Below, one piece after another: positions 1 through 9,882 of a stretch of DNA of 64,000 nucleotides (position 1 is the first letter of the stretch; every line of letters starts with the position of its first letter). The stretch lies in NCBI RefSeq assembly GCF_000350225.1, contig NW_005178929.1, positions 1 through 64,000 of the forward strand. Direction: 5' to 3'. The position numbers and the translations under genes are program-made. Source of the DNA: Chondrus crispus (Eukaryota; Rhodophyta; Florideophyceae; Gigartinales; Gigartinaceae). Below the pieces are notes generated by a model, which ran no database searches, had not been told where the DNA came from, and saw only the letters and a program-made list of their open reading frames with translations.

Positions 1-2548
1 ATGCCCCACTGCTAAACAAAAGCCACAACCACATCCGCGAAGGCAACACGACTACACTCCCGGCTCCTACATCAGCAGCGATACATGCCGCCCCTTCACG
101 CCCAAATCCCGACATGGTAACCTGCACTTCGTAACATACCTAGATGCCAGCAGCCGATACCTGATTGCTTTTTTCATCCCTGACCGATCCGCAGTCAAAC
201 ACACAACACCACTGGCCATAAGATTCATCACCGCACAGCACGGTAAACCACCATTCATCTACCGCTCAGATAACGCCCGTGAGTTCCAAAGCAACGACAT
301 GAACAACCTCTACAACACCCACGGCCTCCAGTACCGTTCTAACACTCCTCACCAGCCCCAAGAGAACTCACTCGCCGAAAGGATCAACAACACCATCGTC
401 ACTGCCACTCGCGCCGCACTACACCACTCACACCTGGACGAAACATTCTGGGAAGACGCCATGCGAGACGTCATCTTCAAGTACAACATCACACTGCACG
501 ACACCACTGGCAGATCCCCATACCAAATTTGGCACAAACACACGCCAACCATCCCACGACTCTTCGCCTTCGGACAATTGTGCACGATTCCCAACTATCA
601 AAACCACAACAAGAAGCTCGAACCACGCGCCGACCCCGCAAGATACATGTACAACACCTCCCCAACACACATGATCGCCCTCAACGCACGAACCAACCAG
701 TACACGCACCTCCGATCCATCGACTTCAAACCCTATTTCCATCACTTAGACCCCCTCTACCACGAGCCACCAGCCCTCGCAACCTCGAAACAACCACCCC
801 GACCCATCCCATCATCCATCACAGAATCCACACCATCTCCATCATCACTCGCTCACGCACGCCAGTACCCAGATGCCAAGTTTTGGGCCTCGGCCCACAA
901 CGATGAACTGGACACACTGGACAGAATACAAACAATCCAATGGACACCAAACTCCAAACTGCCCCCGCACACGAAAATTATCCCGCTCAAAATGACATAT
1001 CGCTACAAACGCACAGATGACGGCGACATTACGCGATATAAAGCACGATGTACCGTACGGGGAGACCGCATGCAACCGTACACCCACTTCAACCCGGATC
1101 AAGTTACCACATACACTGCCGACCTCCCCACCATCTGCACCATCATGAGCCTCGCTGCAGCCTTGAACCTGAAACTCGAACAGTTCGACGTTTCTTCAGC
1201 ATTTCTCCACGAAAGATACAAACACAGTGCACCAGTATATGTTCGGCAAGTACCGCGTTTCGACGGAACATTCAAGCACCCATGCACCGCGAGAAAACTA
1301 ATCGGTAACCTATATGGCACCCCTCCCGCATCATACATATACTTTGAAGCCCTAGCAAATTTCTTGACCTCTTCCGGATACACACAGACCGACAGCGACC
1401 CTTGCCTGTTCTTTCGCCAGACGCAAGACGGGCCAGTACTCATCACCGTCACTATAGACGACTTTTTCGTCGCCGCTAAAACAACCCGCACCATCAATCA
1501 ACTATATGACAAACTGAGAACTCGGTACAGCATACGGCGCCTTGGTGAACCCAAACTATTTCTCAATTGGAGAATCAAACGCCTAGCAGACGGCTCCATT
1601 CACATCTCACAGCCCCACACCATCCGCTCCATACTTGAGAAACATTCGCTGCAAGAATGCAATCCGAAGCCAACGCCATACATAGACACGAAACTCAGCG
1701 CAATAACCAAGCACTCCGGACCAATCGACCCAGACAAAACTTTCAAATATCGGCAGACAGTCGGCGAGCTACGGTATCTTGCTGACTCAACCAGGCCCGA
1801 CATTGCACACCCCGTCAGTCGACTCGCAGCCGCAATGCACACACCAACAGCCAACGACTGTGGACAACTGCGGTACCTGCTCAAGTACCTCAAAGGATCC
1901 CAATCGCACGGAATAATCTACAAATCAAAGCCCTTCGCACAGCTTATTTCATATGCAGATGCAGGTTTTGCTAACTCTTCTGACCGCAAATCGTACACGG
2001 GCATTGTACACGTACTCACGCACAGCCCTGTCATGTGGCAATCGACAAAACAAAAGACAGTAGCAATGTCTACCTGCGAAGCTGAATACCTCTCCGCGTC
2101 TTCGGCAGCTCAGCAAACCTTGTGGCTACGGCGCATACTGAACGATATCGGACATCCACCACGCATAGGCACACCGCTACTAGTGGACAACAACGCCGCT
2201 ATACAGGTCGCTCGACAGTCCGCTCCAACAAAACACCGCAAATACATCGACCTAAGACCCCACTTTCTACAAAACCTTGTCAAGCAACAACGCATCAACG
2301 TCAAGCATGTTCCCAGCATCTCAATGCCCGCCGATATCCTCACAAAACCCCTGAAACCACAACGCTTCCGCGCGCTCCGCACCGCCCTCAACATCATACC
2401 TCCTCCAACTCGAACTGCCATCAGCGTGCCGGGGACTGCCAGACCGCACAATTCCCACGCTGACAACAGTCCGAGCTCTAGCCAGACCGCACACACGCAG
2501 TACACGTGGAATAAACACCTAGACAATAACAGGACGCCGTCGTCGTAG
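1..2548 (+). mobile_element. Ty1/copia retrotransposon, 3' part, cut by window edge
   Basis: The window opens inside the integrase of a Ty1/copia element; gag, protease and the 5' LTR lie outside. The order integrase, reverse transcriptase, RNase H is diagnostic of copia rather than gypsy elements. The visible reading frame is open from base 2 to the stop at 2546-2548, so this part looks whole. I could not fix the 3' LTR because its partner is not in the window. Confidence 0.93.
2..2548 (+). CDS. pol: copia polyprotein (integrase-RT-RNase H), 5' partial
   Basis: Polyprotein for reverse transcription and integration of a copia element, acting in a virus-like particle and then the nucleus. I read the frame from the window edge (848 codons visible) because integrase similarity continues upstream of the first in-frame ATG at 299. 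The integrase core shows D27, D90 (SDNAREF) and E126 (NSLAERIN), with the D-35-E spacing expected. The RT follows from about residue 310, with KARCTVRG, KLEQFDVSSAFLH and the catalytic VTIDDFF. RNase H near residues 640-740 has YADAGFANSSDRKSYTG, STCEAEYLSAS and LLVDNNAA. The proline- and histidine-rich stretch at about residues 250-300 is the integrase-RT linker. No intron signs. The family is certain; the lineage within copia is not. Confidence 0.93.
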   Translation, partial: CPTAKQKPQPHPRRQHDYTPGSYISSDTCRPFTPKSRHGNLHFVTYLDASSRYLIAFFIPDRSAVKHTTPLAIRFITAQHGKPPFIYRSDNAREFQSNDMNNLYNTHGLQYRSNTPHQPQENSLAERINNTIVTATRAALHHSHLDETFWEDAMRDVIFKYNITLHDTTGRSPYQIWHKHTPTIPRLFAFGQLCTIPNYQNHNKKLEPRADPARYMYNTSPTHMIALNARTNQYTHLRSIDFKPYFHHLDPLYHEPPALATSKQPPRPIPSSITESTPSPSSLAHARQYPDAKFWASAHNDELDTLDRIQTIQWTPNSKLPPHTKIIPLKMTYRYKRTDDGDITRYKARCTVRGDRMQPYTHFNPDQVTTYTADLPTICTIMSLAAALNLKLEQFDVSSAFLHERYKHSAPVYVRQVPRFDGTFKHPCTARKLIGNLYGTPPASYIYFEALANFLTSSGYTQTDSDPCLFFRQTQDGPVLITVTIDDFFVAAKTTRTINQLYDKLRTRYSIRRLGEPKLFLNWRIKRLADGSIHISQPHTIRSILEKHSLQECNPKPTPYIDTKLSAITKHSGPIDPDKTFKYRQTVGELRYLADSTRPDIAHPVSRLAAAMHTPTANDCGQLRYLLKYLKGSQSHGIIYKSKPFAQLISYADAGFANSSDRKSYTGIVHVLTHSPVMWQSTKQKTVAMSTCEAEYLSASSAAQQTLWLRRILNDIGHPPRIGTPLLVDNNAAIQVARQSAPTKHRKYIDLRPHFLQNLVKQQRINVKHVPSISMPADILTKPLKPQRFRALRTALNIIPPPTRTAISVPGTARPHNSHADNSPSSSQTAHTQYTWNKHLDNNRTPSS

Positions 2549-2857
2549 CCTGAGGTAAAGGAGTCCCCAGTTGGACATCACCGTCACATGCAGCAAAGCA
2601 AAGCAAAAAAATAAATAATAATTTTAAGCAAACATATGATACCATTAAATTCCTACCTTAAATGAAGAGTATCGTCGGTTTACTATTGGTCCAAGCACAT
2701 CCGCCCGTAGGAGTACAAAATGAATGCTAGAATGCTAAACCAAGGGCGCAAGAGTATCCACGGGCTCTGGTAGAAGAATGATGTATCCAGGAAAGAGGAA
2801 TAGACATGTGAGGACCCGGAAGAGCGAGCGGAGAAGGACGGAACGGGGATGGGAGGG
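2549..2857. other. copia 3' tail and unassigned DNA
   Basis: This is the 309-bp gap between the copia stop and the first repeat of the DIRS-like element. It begins with a purine-rich stretch near 2553-2570 that could be the polypurine tract, then turns A-rich (an AAAAAAATAAATAATAA run near 2605). A copia LTR may start here, but no second copy is in the window to prove it. No gene seen. Confidence 0.4.
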
Positions 2858-3016
2858 AAAGAGAAATGGACATGCCGGATCGAGGGAGGTCGTCGGGGCA
2901 GAGCTGGTGGTGGTGTTCTAATAAAGACAGCGACGCTCGGCATGCTGACAGAGATTGTCAGCCGCTTACTACTTCCTGGGGGTTCTTCACCCGCATACAC
3001 GAAACGTGTACACGGA
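2858..3016. repeat. direct repeat, 3' copy, of DIRS-like element
   Basis: Partner of 6899-7057, beginning with AAAGAGAAAT and ending with ACGTGTACACGGA. It lies just beyond the C-terminal part of the tyrosine recombinase, as expected for the 3' repeat of a Ngaro- or PAT-like element. Confidence 0.88.
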
Positions 3017-3039
3017 CGTGAAGATGCCAAAAGAACACG

Positions 3040-4510
3040 GAGAGGCCTCAGGCGTCAGTACGCATGTAGGAAAAGAACCACTTCGACAGGGCGGTCAACT
3101 GAATGCGACTGTCAAAATAAGTCGATAACACGCCATCAGAAGCCCAGTCAAGGCGCTGCATTATCCACACTTGCGTAAATTGTAGGTTCACCAACTTGTT
3201 CACACCCCCGATACGGGGACTGTGCGAGCCGTAGTAAAAGCCAGGCGGTGCAGCAGCGGAGACAAGCTGAAAAGCGCGGGTAACAGAGCGTCCGAAAGAC
3301 GCGCCCCATCAAACCGTTGATTATGGCGTAGGTTAAACAGCCCCGGCGAGGCCGGACGCCGGGAGATCCAACGCTGGATTAGTGATGGCGGACCGGAATC
3401 AGTCTCCCAAGCGGGATTTTGGGGGTAGTGCAGTATCAATGGGCGGCGAAGGGACTTCCCTTTGCGATGCGTGAGCTTCGATGAAATTCCGTCCGCGTTC
3501 ACGGTGACGTCATCATGGGCCAGGTGTGCCACTGTGACAGCGCGACATTAAGAAATAGAAGAGAAAATGACCATGCTGCAGGCCCAAACATCCTCCAAAT
3601 CAGTGCTTTGAAGACCATACTCGAGTACCCTCTTCATCATGTCTGCCCCGCATCCGATCCTGATCAACTGTTCCGATCCGGCTTGATCGGCCTTGTAGGT
3701 GTAAGCCTGTAATAGGTATCTGACAGTTGGAGTGAGCGTGGGGGATGCAAAGCCATGATTGATGTGATATCGAGACACCGCTGACACGTATTGAGGAGCC
3801 GAGGCCGCACTGACTCGGCCTTCAAGTGACAGGTATCCAATAAACGCCAGCACGTCCCCTTCCTCCGCCGGAATCGGGTCCCGTCCCTCCTCATCGCAGA
3901 AAGATAGCCACTTGCGGATCTGGCTTGACCGGTTGCCGCACGTCTGCTCCCTCCAACCGAACTCGGCGAGCGACGATGCTGCCGCCTCTGCCCCTCCTGT
4001 AGCGGTGTCAGTCCCGGCACGCGACAGAACCGAAGCCACGATCTCTGCCTTCCAGTCACTCTCTACGCGATCTCCGTGACGACCACTGACCATCCCTCGT
4101 TCTTGCCTTCTCCTTCCAGCAGCGGTCCGTCGTCCCCGGGGTGTAGCTCCACCATGCGCGAGCTCAAGCTTTGCAAGCGCGCGTACCAAGCTTGTGCTGG
4201 CCACCTCGGCGCAACCAACACTCCCTTCCCATACTCTGCTGCGATCTTCCGAACAACAACCGGAAGAAGATCGAATGGGGGTTTCAAAGTCGGCTTTTCC
4301 CGTCTCCCCAGTCTTCGTCCATCTGCGTGAGCAAGTACTTTTTTTCTCGCTATCAGTGTGTCCTCCAGGGGCCGTTCTCGAAATACCACGTGTCTCAAGC
4401 GATATTCTTTCTGTATTGACTGTAGCAATGAATCCGTAGCCCTTGTATCCCTCGGATCCCAGGTTCGCGACAGTGTGTCCGCGAACCTGTTGACCGCTGA
4501 TGGTATCCAT
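3040..4510 (-). pseudogene. DIRS-like tyrosine recombinase (broken)
   Basis: Site-specific recombinase that replaces the DDE integrase in DIRS-order elements. An N-terminal core-binding domain is visible near 3560-3980 (SSQIRKWLSFCDEEGRDPIP and GDVLAFIGYLSLEGRVSAAS, then QYVSAVSRYHINHGF). Part of the catalytic domain follows near 3420-3530 (VTVNADGISSKLTHRKGKS). A C-terminal tail near 3070-3180 includes a plausible active-site tyrosine in WASDGVLSTYFDSR. The order fits the lambda-integrase family as used by DIRS and Ngaro elements. The gene is broken. Assignment rests on motif recognition and position after RNase H. Confidence 0.75.
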
Positions 4511-5934
4511 CTTGCTTCCAACCGTACACCGAGGACTCTCAGCAGTACTTCCAGCTTTCTCAACTCTATCATCATCTCCTCCGAGGCCGACACCATCGCA
4601 TTCGGCACGTAGACGACGGCTTGATTGTCATCGTGTAACAGCAGGCAACGAACACGCGGGTCTGGTACGTAGTCGGCAAAGTGCCGGTGGAGAAGTAGCC
4701 GGACGGCTCTCAACTCGCGCAAAGTGATCGAGTGCGCCCTGTCGTCCGCGCTCCAAAAACCGCGACCCTCCCACAAACCCGGCAGTCCTTGACCAGTCTC
4801 GAGTCCCAGCGTGCCGCCATAACCCACATCGGCGGCATCGCTTTGCATTGTCATATGCGTTTCCAGCCTGACGAGATCCCTTCCTTCTCTCCTCGAAAGC
4901 GGACGCCAGTGTCGAATGTCGCGGAGCGACTGCCGGCACAGCCTGACCTTGATCTTCTGCTTGCTCCGGGTGTGCTCAGCGGACCCACTCGCAAGCGGCT
5001 GCTGGGGGCTTCGGCCCCAAACCCCCGGTCTCCGCACTGTAGGCCTCGCGAGCGCGGCCCCTGGCGCAGCCGTCCGACATGACCCTCGCTCCTTGCACTC
5101 CGCCAAGGACATGTCAGAGTAGACCGAACGCGTGTAGAAACGAGCAAGGGGAACCGCGAGCGACAGAGACACACATAGGCCGCAGAAGTGTTGTAGTAGC
5201 TCGGAGGGTACCAAGCGTCGATTCCGTTGCCCCATGAGTAGAATTTTTCTCGCCAGTCCTCGCACTTTCTTCACCTTCGCATCGGAGACGTACACCTTCA
5301 TATCTTCTGTGTCTATGAGCATTCCGAGGTGCTCCACACGTCGCCCTCCCTCCCAGCATCCTTTCTCCTCGTGCCGCACGATGCCGAGCCGTCCAAAGAG
5401 CGCTGAAAGCCGCTTTCGCGCTCTTCGACAGTCCACTTGAGTCGACGGCCGCCCGTAGCGGCAAGGGGCGGCCAGGAAGTCGTCGATGCACGGAAGCACA
5501 CGATACCCAAGGGTATCGCGCATGTACTATACGAGCGGCCTCAGTAGCTTTGTGAACCACCAGACAGAGCGCCCTCACCCAAACGGGAGGGCGATGCAAC
5601 GGTAGAAATGTCCGGCGTAGCGGAAAACAAAGTAGTCTCGAACGTCGGGGTGCAGATAAAAGTGATGGTAGCCGCTTTTGATATCCCAAGACATTAAAGT
5701 ATCCCCGCGCTGTATGTCTATGGCGAGCGAAGGTATCGTCTCCATCCTCACGCTCCCTTTTTTCCAATGCTTGCTCTGTCGGTGGAAGTTGACGACGAAC
5801 CGCCCCTTTTTCTCCTTTTCGTCCCTTTGCCATACCACGAACGCCGACGAAACCATCTTCTCTGACTGCACGATTCCCTCGACCTCCTTCGACGACACGC
5901 GTTCGTATATGCCTTCCTGACACCCATCCAGCAA
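4063..5934 (-). pseudogene. DIRS-like reverse transcriptase and RNase H (broken)
   Basis: RT and RNase H region of the element. The RT palm is seen near 5575-5930: KGRFVVNFHRQSKHWKK, MSWDIKSGYHHFYLHPDVRD and HFYRCIALPFG, typical of DIRS-type RT. The catalytic YxDD-like motif is VLPCIDDFLAAP near 5480. RNase H follows (about 4290-4870) with SDAADVGYGG, ITLRELRAVRLL, LLHDDNQAVVYV and VNRFADTLSR, the DIRS/Ngaro arrangement. The tyrosine recombinase lies next downstream. The region is broken (about two or three breaks). Confidence 0.85.
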
Positions 5935-6164
5935 GTCCTTCCGGGCAAAACACCTGTCCTCCTCTGATTAGGGGATTTCTCCCAATACCAAGCCATCCGT
6001 GAAGGGCACCGCTGGCATATCTCGAATGCCATACCGGATCGCACGGACGAGGTATTCTGAAGCACCAAGCTCCGACTGCCACTTGTCGGCTCTTAGTGAT
6101 GTACCTCTCCACAACGGTGGTCCCCCGGCCACCCCAGTGCCTCTCATGCCCCGTAGGGCGCCCG

Positions 6165-6839
6165 TCACTCTTGGGAGGCGGAACCGGGGGACCCTTTGTC
6201 CCCACTCGCTCCGCCCGTCTGGCTGCGTCCTCTCGCTCTCTCGAGACGAGCTTTGGCCAGCTGCTTTGCTGCCTCGATCTCCATTTTAGAGGTGAGTGCC
6301 TCTCGAGCTGCGCGGTATGACTCCGAAAACACGGCATCATGCCCCTGCTCGACGAGAAAGTATATCTGCCGGGCTGTTTCAACGCCTTGCTCCGTGAGGT
6401 CACGAAAGTATTGAGCCCTCATAGAAAGGACCTCAAGGGCTGCCTTAAACGACGATTGAGGCAAAGCCAGCCGCCGCGCTAGGTCTGCCACGTCACCATC
6501 TTGCCCCTTCGCGACCTCGAGTGCAGCCAGACCTAGCTCAGTCCATACCCCAGCAGCATTAATGTACTCCCACTCCTTCGCGGATCGCCGATCCTTAGAA
6601 CTCAGGTCGGAAAGGAAAACGTCAGCCGGAGGCTTAAAGTATTTCATGTGAGTGACTGGAACATGGAGGCCTCTTTCGAAGAAGCTTCCCTCTCCCACCA
6701 ACTTTAGAGAGTTCAGCTCAGTTACAACAGTGGCATAGTCGCGGCGCTCGGGCTTCGCGGTTGCCCAAGCTGCCCTGAGCGCCACCCCGGCGGAAGGCGG
6801 GGGACTCTTGTTTGCGTCTGTCATCGCTGGCAATAGCAC
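6165..6839 (-). CDS. DIRS-like element ORF1 (gag-like), 224 aa
   Basis: First ORF of the DIRS-like element, 60 bp downstream of the 5' direct repeat. The 224-aa product is mostly helical and ends in a basic, glycine/serine-rich tail (ARLERARGRSQTGGASGDKG), suggesting a nucleic-acid-binding gag-like role. I see no zinc knuckle. It precedes the RT region on the same strand. The function comes from position and composition only; no known domain was recognised. The ATG at 6839 is the first in this frame after the repeat. Confidence 0.6.
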   Translation of the reverse strand: MLLPAMTDANKSPPPSAGVALRAAWATAKPERRDYATVVTELNSLKLVGEGSFFERGLHVPVTHMKYFKPPADVFLSDLSSKDRRSAKEWEYINAAGVWTELGLAALEVAKGQDGDVADLARRLALPQSSFKAALEVLSMRAQYFRDLTEQGVETARQIYFLVEQGHDAVFSESYRAAREALTSKMEIEAAKQLAKARLERARGRSQTGGASGDKGSPGSASQE

Positions 6840-6898
6840 GCTGTGTGTGCTACGTAGAATGTGTCGCCGCCCGGAATAGTGGTCAGGGGGAATTTCTC

Positions 6899-7057
6899 AA
6901 AGAGAAATAGACATGCCGGATCGAGAGAGGTCGTCTGGGCAGAGCTGGTGGTGGTGTTCTAATAAAGACAGCGACGCTCGGCATGCTGACAGAGATTGTC
7001 AGCCGTTTGCTACTTCCTGGGGGTTCTTCACCGGCATACACGAAACGTGTACACGGA
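6899..7057. repeat. direct repeat, 5' copy, of DIRS-like element
   Basis: 159-bp sequence repeated in the same orientation at 2858-3016, with only a handful of mismatches by eye. It abuts ORF1 (start 6839) and so marks the 5' end of the minus-strand element. The close match between copies argues that the insertion is not very old. Confidence 0.88.
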
Positions 7058-7628
7058 TGCAAAAATTCTTACTGTACCCACTCTCACTATTCCATGCCAA
7101 TTGCGTACCTCCTTGATTGATTGAATTGCTCCCGTACAGTATCATATGGTATCACACAAGTGTCGAGCCCGCAGTAAAATATAGCGCAAATTTGTAGAAA
7201 TGTTTCAGTGGAAAGCGCTTCGTGTCTACCCGACCAGAGATTCTCCTCAGAGCAGCAAAATGTATACAGTATAATTAAAGTGAACAATTAAAATATATCT
7301 TTGACACTTTTTCCTTACGCACTTGCTTTCGGCATAATATGTTTCTGAACTCCGGGAGAGCAGCTTTAGATACGCAGAAAGATTAAGAATGTAATACGTC
7401 TTGAGAGCAGTCACAGTCCACCACATCATAGATGATGTGGCCAGTGGAATACATCATCGATGATGTGGCCAGTGGAATACACACTAACTACAAAATGATG
7501 CTTTCAGACCAATTTGATTGAAATGGCGTTGCATTTACGGCATAACCTCATAAATCATCACTAACCGCCGAGGTCGGCCTCGACTACAGTGATCGTTTTC
7601 GTTCCTGTGATATGCAACTGACTCGCAT
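7058..7628. other. unassigned AT-rich spacer
   Basis: Between the DIRS-like repeat and the end of the Harbinger-like transposase. AT-rich, with no convincing coding sequence; short ORFs here have no recognisable domain. It holds the 28-bp tandem repeat at 7423-7478. The 3' terminal inverted repeat of the Harbinger element should lie here, but I could not identify it. Confidence 0.5.
7423..7478. repeat. 28-bp tandem repeat, two copies
   Basis: Two adjacent 28-bp copies (7423-7450 and 7451-7478) differing at one base. Each contains a near-palindrome (ACATCATCGATGATGT in the second copy) followed by GGCCAGTGGAAT. It could be a subterminal transposase-binding repeat of the neighbouring DNA transposon, or a simple tandem duplication. 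Confidence 0.85.
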
Positions 7629-8935
7629 CTACTCCGCTTCCTCGTCAGTCATAGCCCCTGCCCCCTGCAACAAAGAGCTGCATGGCAACCTTTGCTCAAT
7701 GCGCGCACGAAGACGAACCCTGTAGCGCTCTTGTACACGGCGACGTTTCACAGCCGTACTTTCCATAATTTGCAAGCGCCTGTTGATAATGTGCCTCCTC
7801 TTGTTACCATCTTCATCTCTCAAAGGATGCAGGAGCACATGTGCATTAGTTAAGGCCAGAGTAAATTGAAAAAACGTATTGTAGTTCGACTCAGCCCACC
7901 TCCACTTGTTAGCCGTCAATAACCAAAGCGTACACTGTCGACCGAAGAAGTTTTCGACAATAATGCGATCCGAGGAAATTTGTTTGTTAGCGTTTATCTC
8001 TGCACGTGTCAAATCCCGCCCCTTTGGCTTCTTGACAGGAGTGATTGCCCGCACGTCTCGGGCAGCTCCCTGGTAGCCCTTATCCATCAGAACTGCCCAA
8101 TATCTCGGGAAACGCTCTATCAACGGACCAACGTCAGTGACATTACGCTCTTCCGAAGATTTTCGAAGTTCCTCTCTGTGCCATCCGATGTTATCATTAA
8201 ATATTTCAACGTCTGCAACGGATCCCATGAAATGTCTACTCGCCCCAATTGCTAGGCCATTCGGTAACACATTCACCTCGGTCTTGTATCCGTACACGTT
8301 GTGTTTCCCACTAAAATGTCCCTTTGCCTCCTCATGATTTCCGCGCGGACAGTTGCTCTGATGAAAGGTTACGTCCGTTGCGTACCTCGCCATTCCATAT
8401 ACTCGGAATTGCGATTGATCTGAGAATACACGTGCCATTTTGAACTTCTCTGCAGCCCGCTCTACATATGTAGCGTACGCTACGTAGGCCTACGTAGGCA
8501 AAGGGTGTAACCATCGGGATGAAATCTGTGACCAGTCGTTCAAATGACGTGCTTTTTTATGTTAAACATTTTCGCGGCGAAGTACCACATCGTGCCGGTC
8601 TTGCACACGGTAAGTGCCATAAAGAGGACATCTTTAGCGTTGTACTTTGACCTTTTGCTGCGACCGACGTTGTAGTTCTGGACGAGAAATGGACGTAGAC
8701 GGTCATACAGTCCCTGATATTCTGCAAGTGTGAAATTTGTCATCTGCAAAACCGCGATCTCCCCTCCATCAGCCACAAAAGAATCCAGAATGGGACAGTC
8801 CCAGTCCGCTTTTTCGTCACTGTCAATGTCCGCGGGGTCCTCGTCATAATGGTTGAGTTCATTACTGCGTTCTGCAGCCAACTCTGCAAGGAGACGGAGA
8901 GCATCGCCTGGTGAGGTGTGTGCAATATGGCTCAT
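7629..8935 (-). pseudogene. PIF/Harbinger-like DDE transposase, frame-disrupted
   Basis: Transposase of a cut-and-paste DNA transposon of the DDE_Tnp_4 / PIF-Harbinger type. The N-terminal part (8935-8540) reads from MSHIAHTSPGD and carries acidic and helical segments (YNVGRSKRSKYNAKDVLFMA). The catalytic part (8438-7629) shows the first Asp in YATDVTFHQSNCPRGN, the second in WAVLMDKGYQGAARD and the Glu in SSDRIIVENFFGRQ. The C-terminus is basic. Between 8560 and 8440 the frame changes twice, once at an A-run near 8556 and once at a short duplicated segment near 8480-8500. Apart from that the sequence is well preserved, so inactivation looks fairly recent. Terminal inverted repeats and a TSD were not found. 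Confidence 0.82.
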
Positions 8936-9277
8936 GGTGTGGTTTCTCGGGACTGTGTGAACACGAACATTCTACTGTACGGCATATGGGTTTTATGGTG
9001 AAACGGATTGGGCGCGTTCTGTGCCTTGAGTTTTGAAAATAGGCGGGAAGAGAATTCAATCAAGCGCATTGTTGTATGCTGTCCAAGCCGTAGTCCTTGA
9101 CAGTCTCAGCAGTAAGTATCTATTTTCAGAATTTACAGCGCTGTCAACAGATTGCGGACAATATTATATGTTCGTCAACCTTTAATGTAATGATCCTTGT
9201 TCTCAGTAATTGATTAATAATTTTGGAGGTGCTTCGTGCTCCACAGGTACAGTAAAGGCACAACGGAGAACACATAA
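8936..9277. other. spacer upstream of Harbinger-like transposase
   Basis: AT-rich intergenic DNA between the transposase start and the small ORF at 9278-9418. It may hold the transposase promoter. I see no repeat, terminator or RNA gene. Confidence 0.4.
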
Positions 9278-9418
9278 TCACTGTGCAAATGGACCATGCC
9301 TACTAGAAAGGTCTAATGCACATTGATAGTTTAGTTCCTTTTTAAATTGGCGTTCTTGACTTTTAAGCTTTTTACGTGCGGCTTTAAGGTCGTTTAGAAA
9401 AGCTACCTGTTCAGGCAT
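9278..9418 (-). CDS. small basic coiled-coil ORF at the F insertion site
   Basis: A 46-aa minus-strand ORF beginning MPEQVAFLNDLKAARKKLKS and ending HGPFAQ. It is lysine-rich and heptad-like, unlike random translation. Its ATG overlaps the 5-bp target duplication of element F. On the far side of F, the same strand ends in a T-rich run and TAG just before the duplication (39335-39346), which resembles a 3' splice site. It could be the last exon of a host gene, the C-terminus of a second ORF of the Harbinger element (that family often carries a Myb-like second ORF), or chance. No homologue recognised. Confidence 0.35.
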   Translation of the reverse strand: MPEQVAFLNDLKAARKKLKSQERQFKKELNYQCALDLSSRHGPFAQ

Positions 9419-9420
9419 AC

Positions 9421-9844
9421 TGTAATGCGAGGTGGTCAAGTGCCAGCAAGGCATTGCCACCATCCAAATTACGCATCTTTTCATGCCTGTTCGAAACCGG
9501 ACGACGGCGGCTCCGTGATGCACAGAAACCGATAGGTCCAGACACAGCGTGTCCATGTCCCTCAGATGCTACCCCCGCGAGCATCATTAATCGTCCTTCT
9601 CTTGGCGTCTTTGTGCACCAACACCTCGCGGTGCCACAATATATAGCGTGACATTCAATATATTGCGTGGAATTTCTATCTCTTTATCTCTACCAGCATT
9701 TCCGTTGTCCGATTTAAAGATAGTGTCCTTCAAAATTATCTGGGGGGAGGACAGGCAACACCGGGAAAACAAATTGAACAACACGGTCCTCAGAACTGTA
9801 GCCCCATTCATCGTGACACCGGCTAGGTGGATCAACACGCAACG
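9421..9844 (+). repeat. 5' LTR of element F
   Basis: About 424 bp, starting TGTAATGCGAGGTGGTCAAG. It matches 38887-39329 in the same orientation, including a shared GCCAGCAAGGCATTGCCACC block. A candidate primer-binding site (TGGCGCTGCGCTGTACGC) follows at 9853-9870. Confidence 0.87.
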
Positions 9845-9882
9845 GTTATAACTGGCGCTGCGCTGTACGCCAGTTCAAGTCA

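Larger units (their letters stand above)
2858..7057 (-). mobile_element. DIRS/Ngaro-like tyrosine-recombinase retroelement
   Basis: A 4.2-kb minus-strand element with three coding parts in the order ORF1, RT plus RNase H, and tyrosine recombinase instead of a DDE integrase. It lies between two 159-bp near-identical direct repeats (6899-7057 and 2858-3016). That gene order and flanking direct repeats fit the Ngaro/PAT side of the DIRS order, in which split direct repeats are usual. I did not find the second repeat pair expected for a full split arrangement. The RT and recombinase parts are broken (several breaks), so this is a fossil; ORF1 looks whole. Confidence 0.8.

Noticed and set aside
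2549-2857. 3' LTR of the copia element
   Set aside because: Position is right and a purine tract is present, but with no second copy in the window the boundaries cannot be shown.
5114-6403. 429-codon minus-strand ORF
   Set aside because: It overlaps the DIRS-like RT/RNase H and ORF1 in another frame; those frames carry the recognisable motifs, this one has none and is arginine-rich as expected of a GC-rich shadow.
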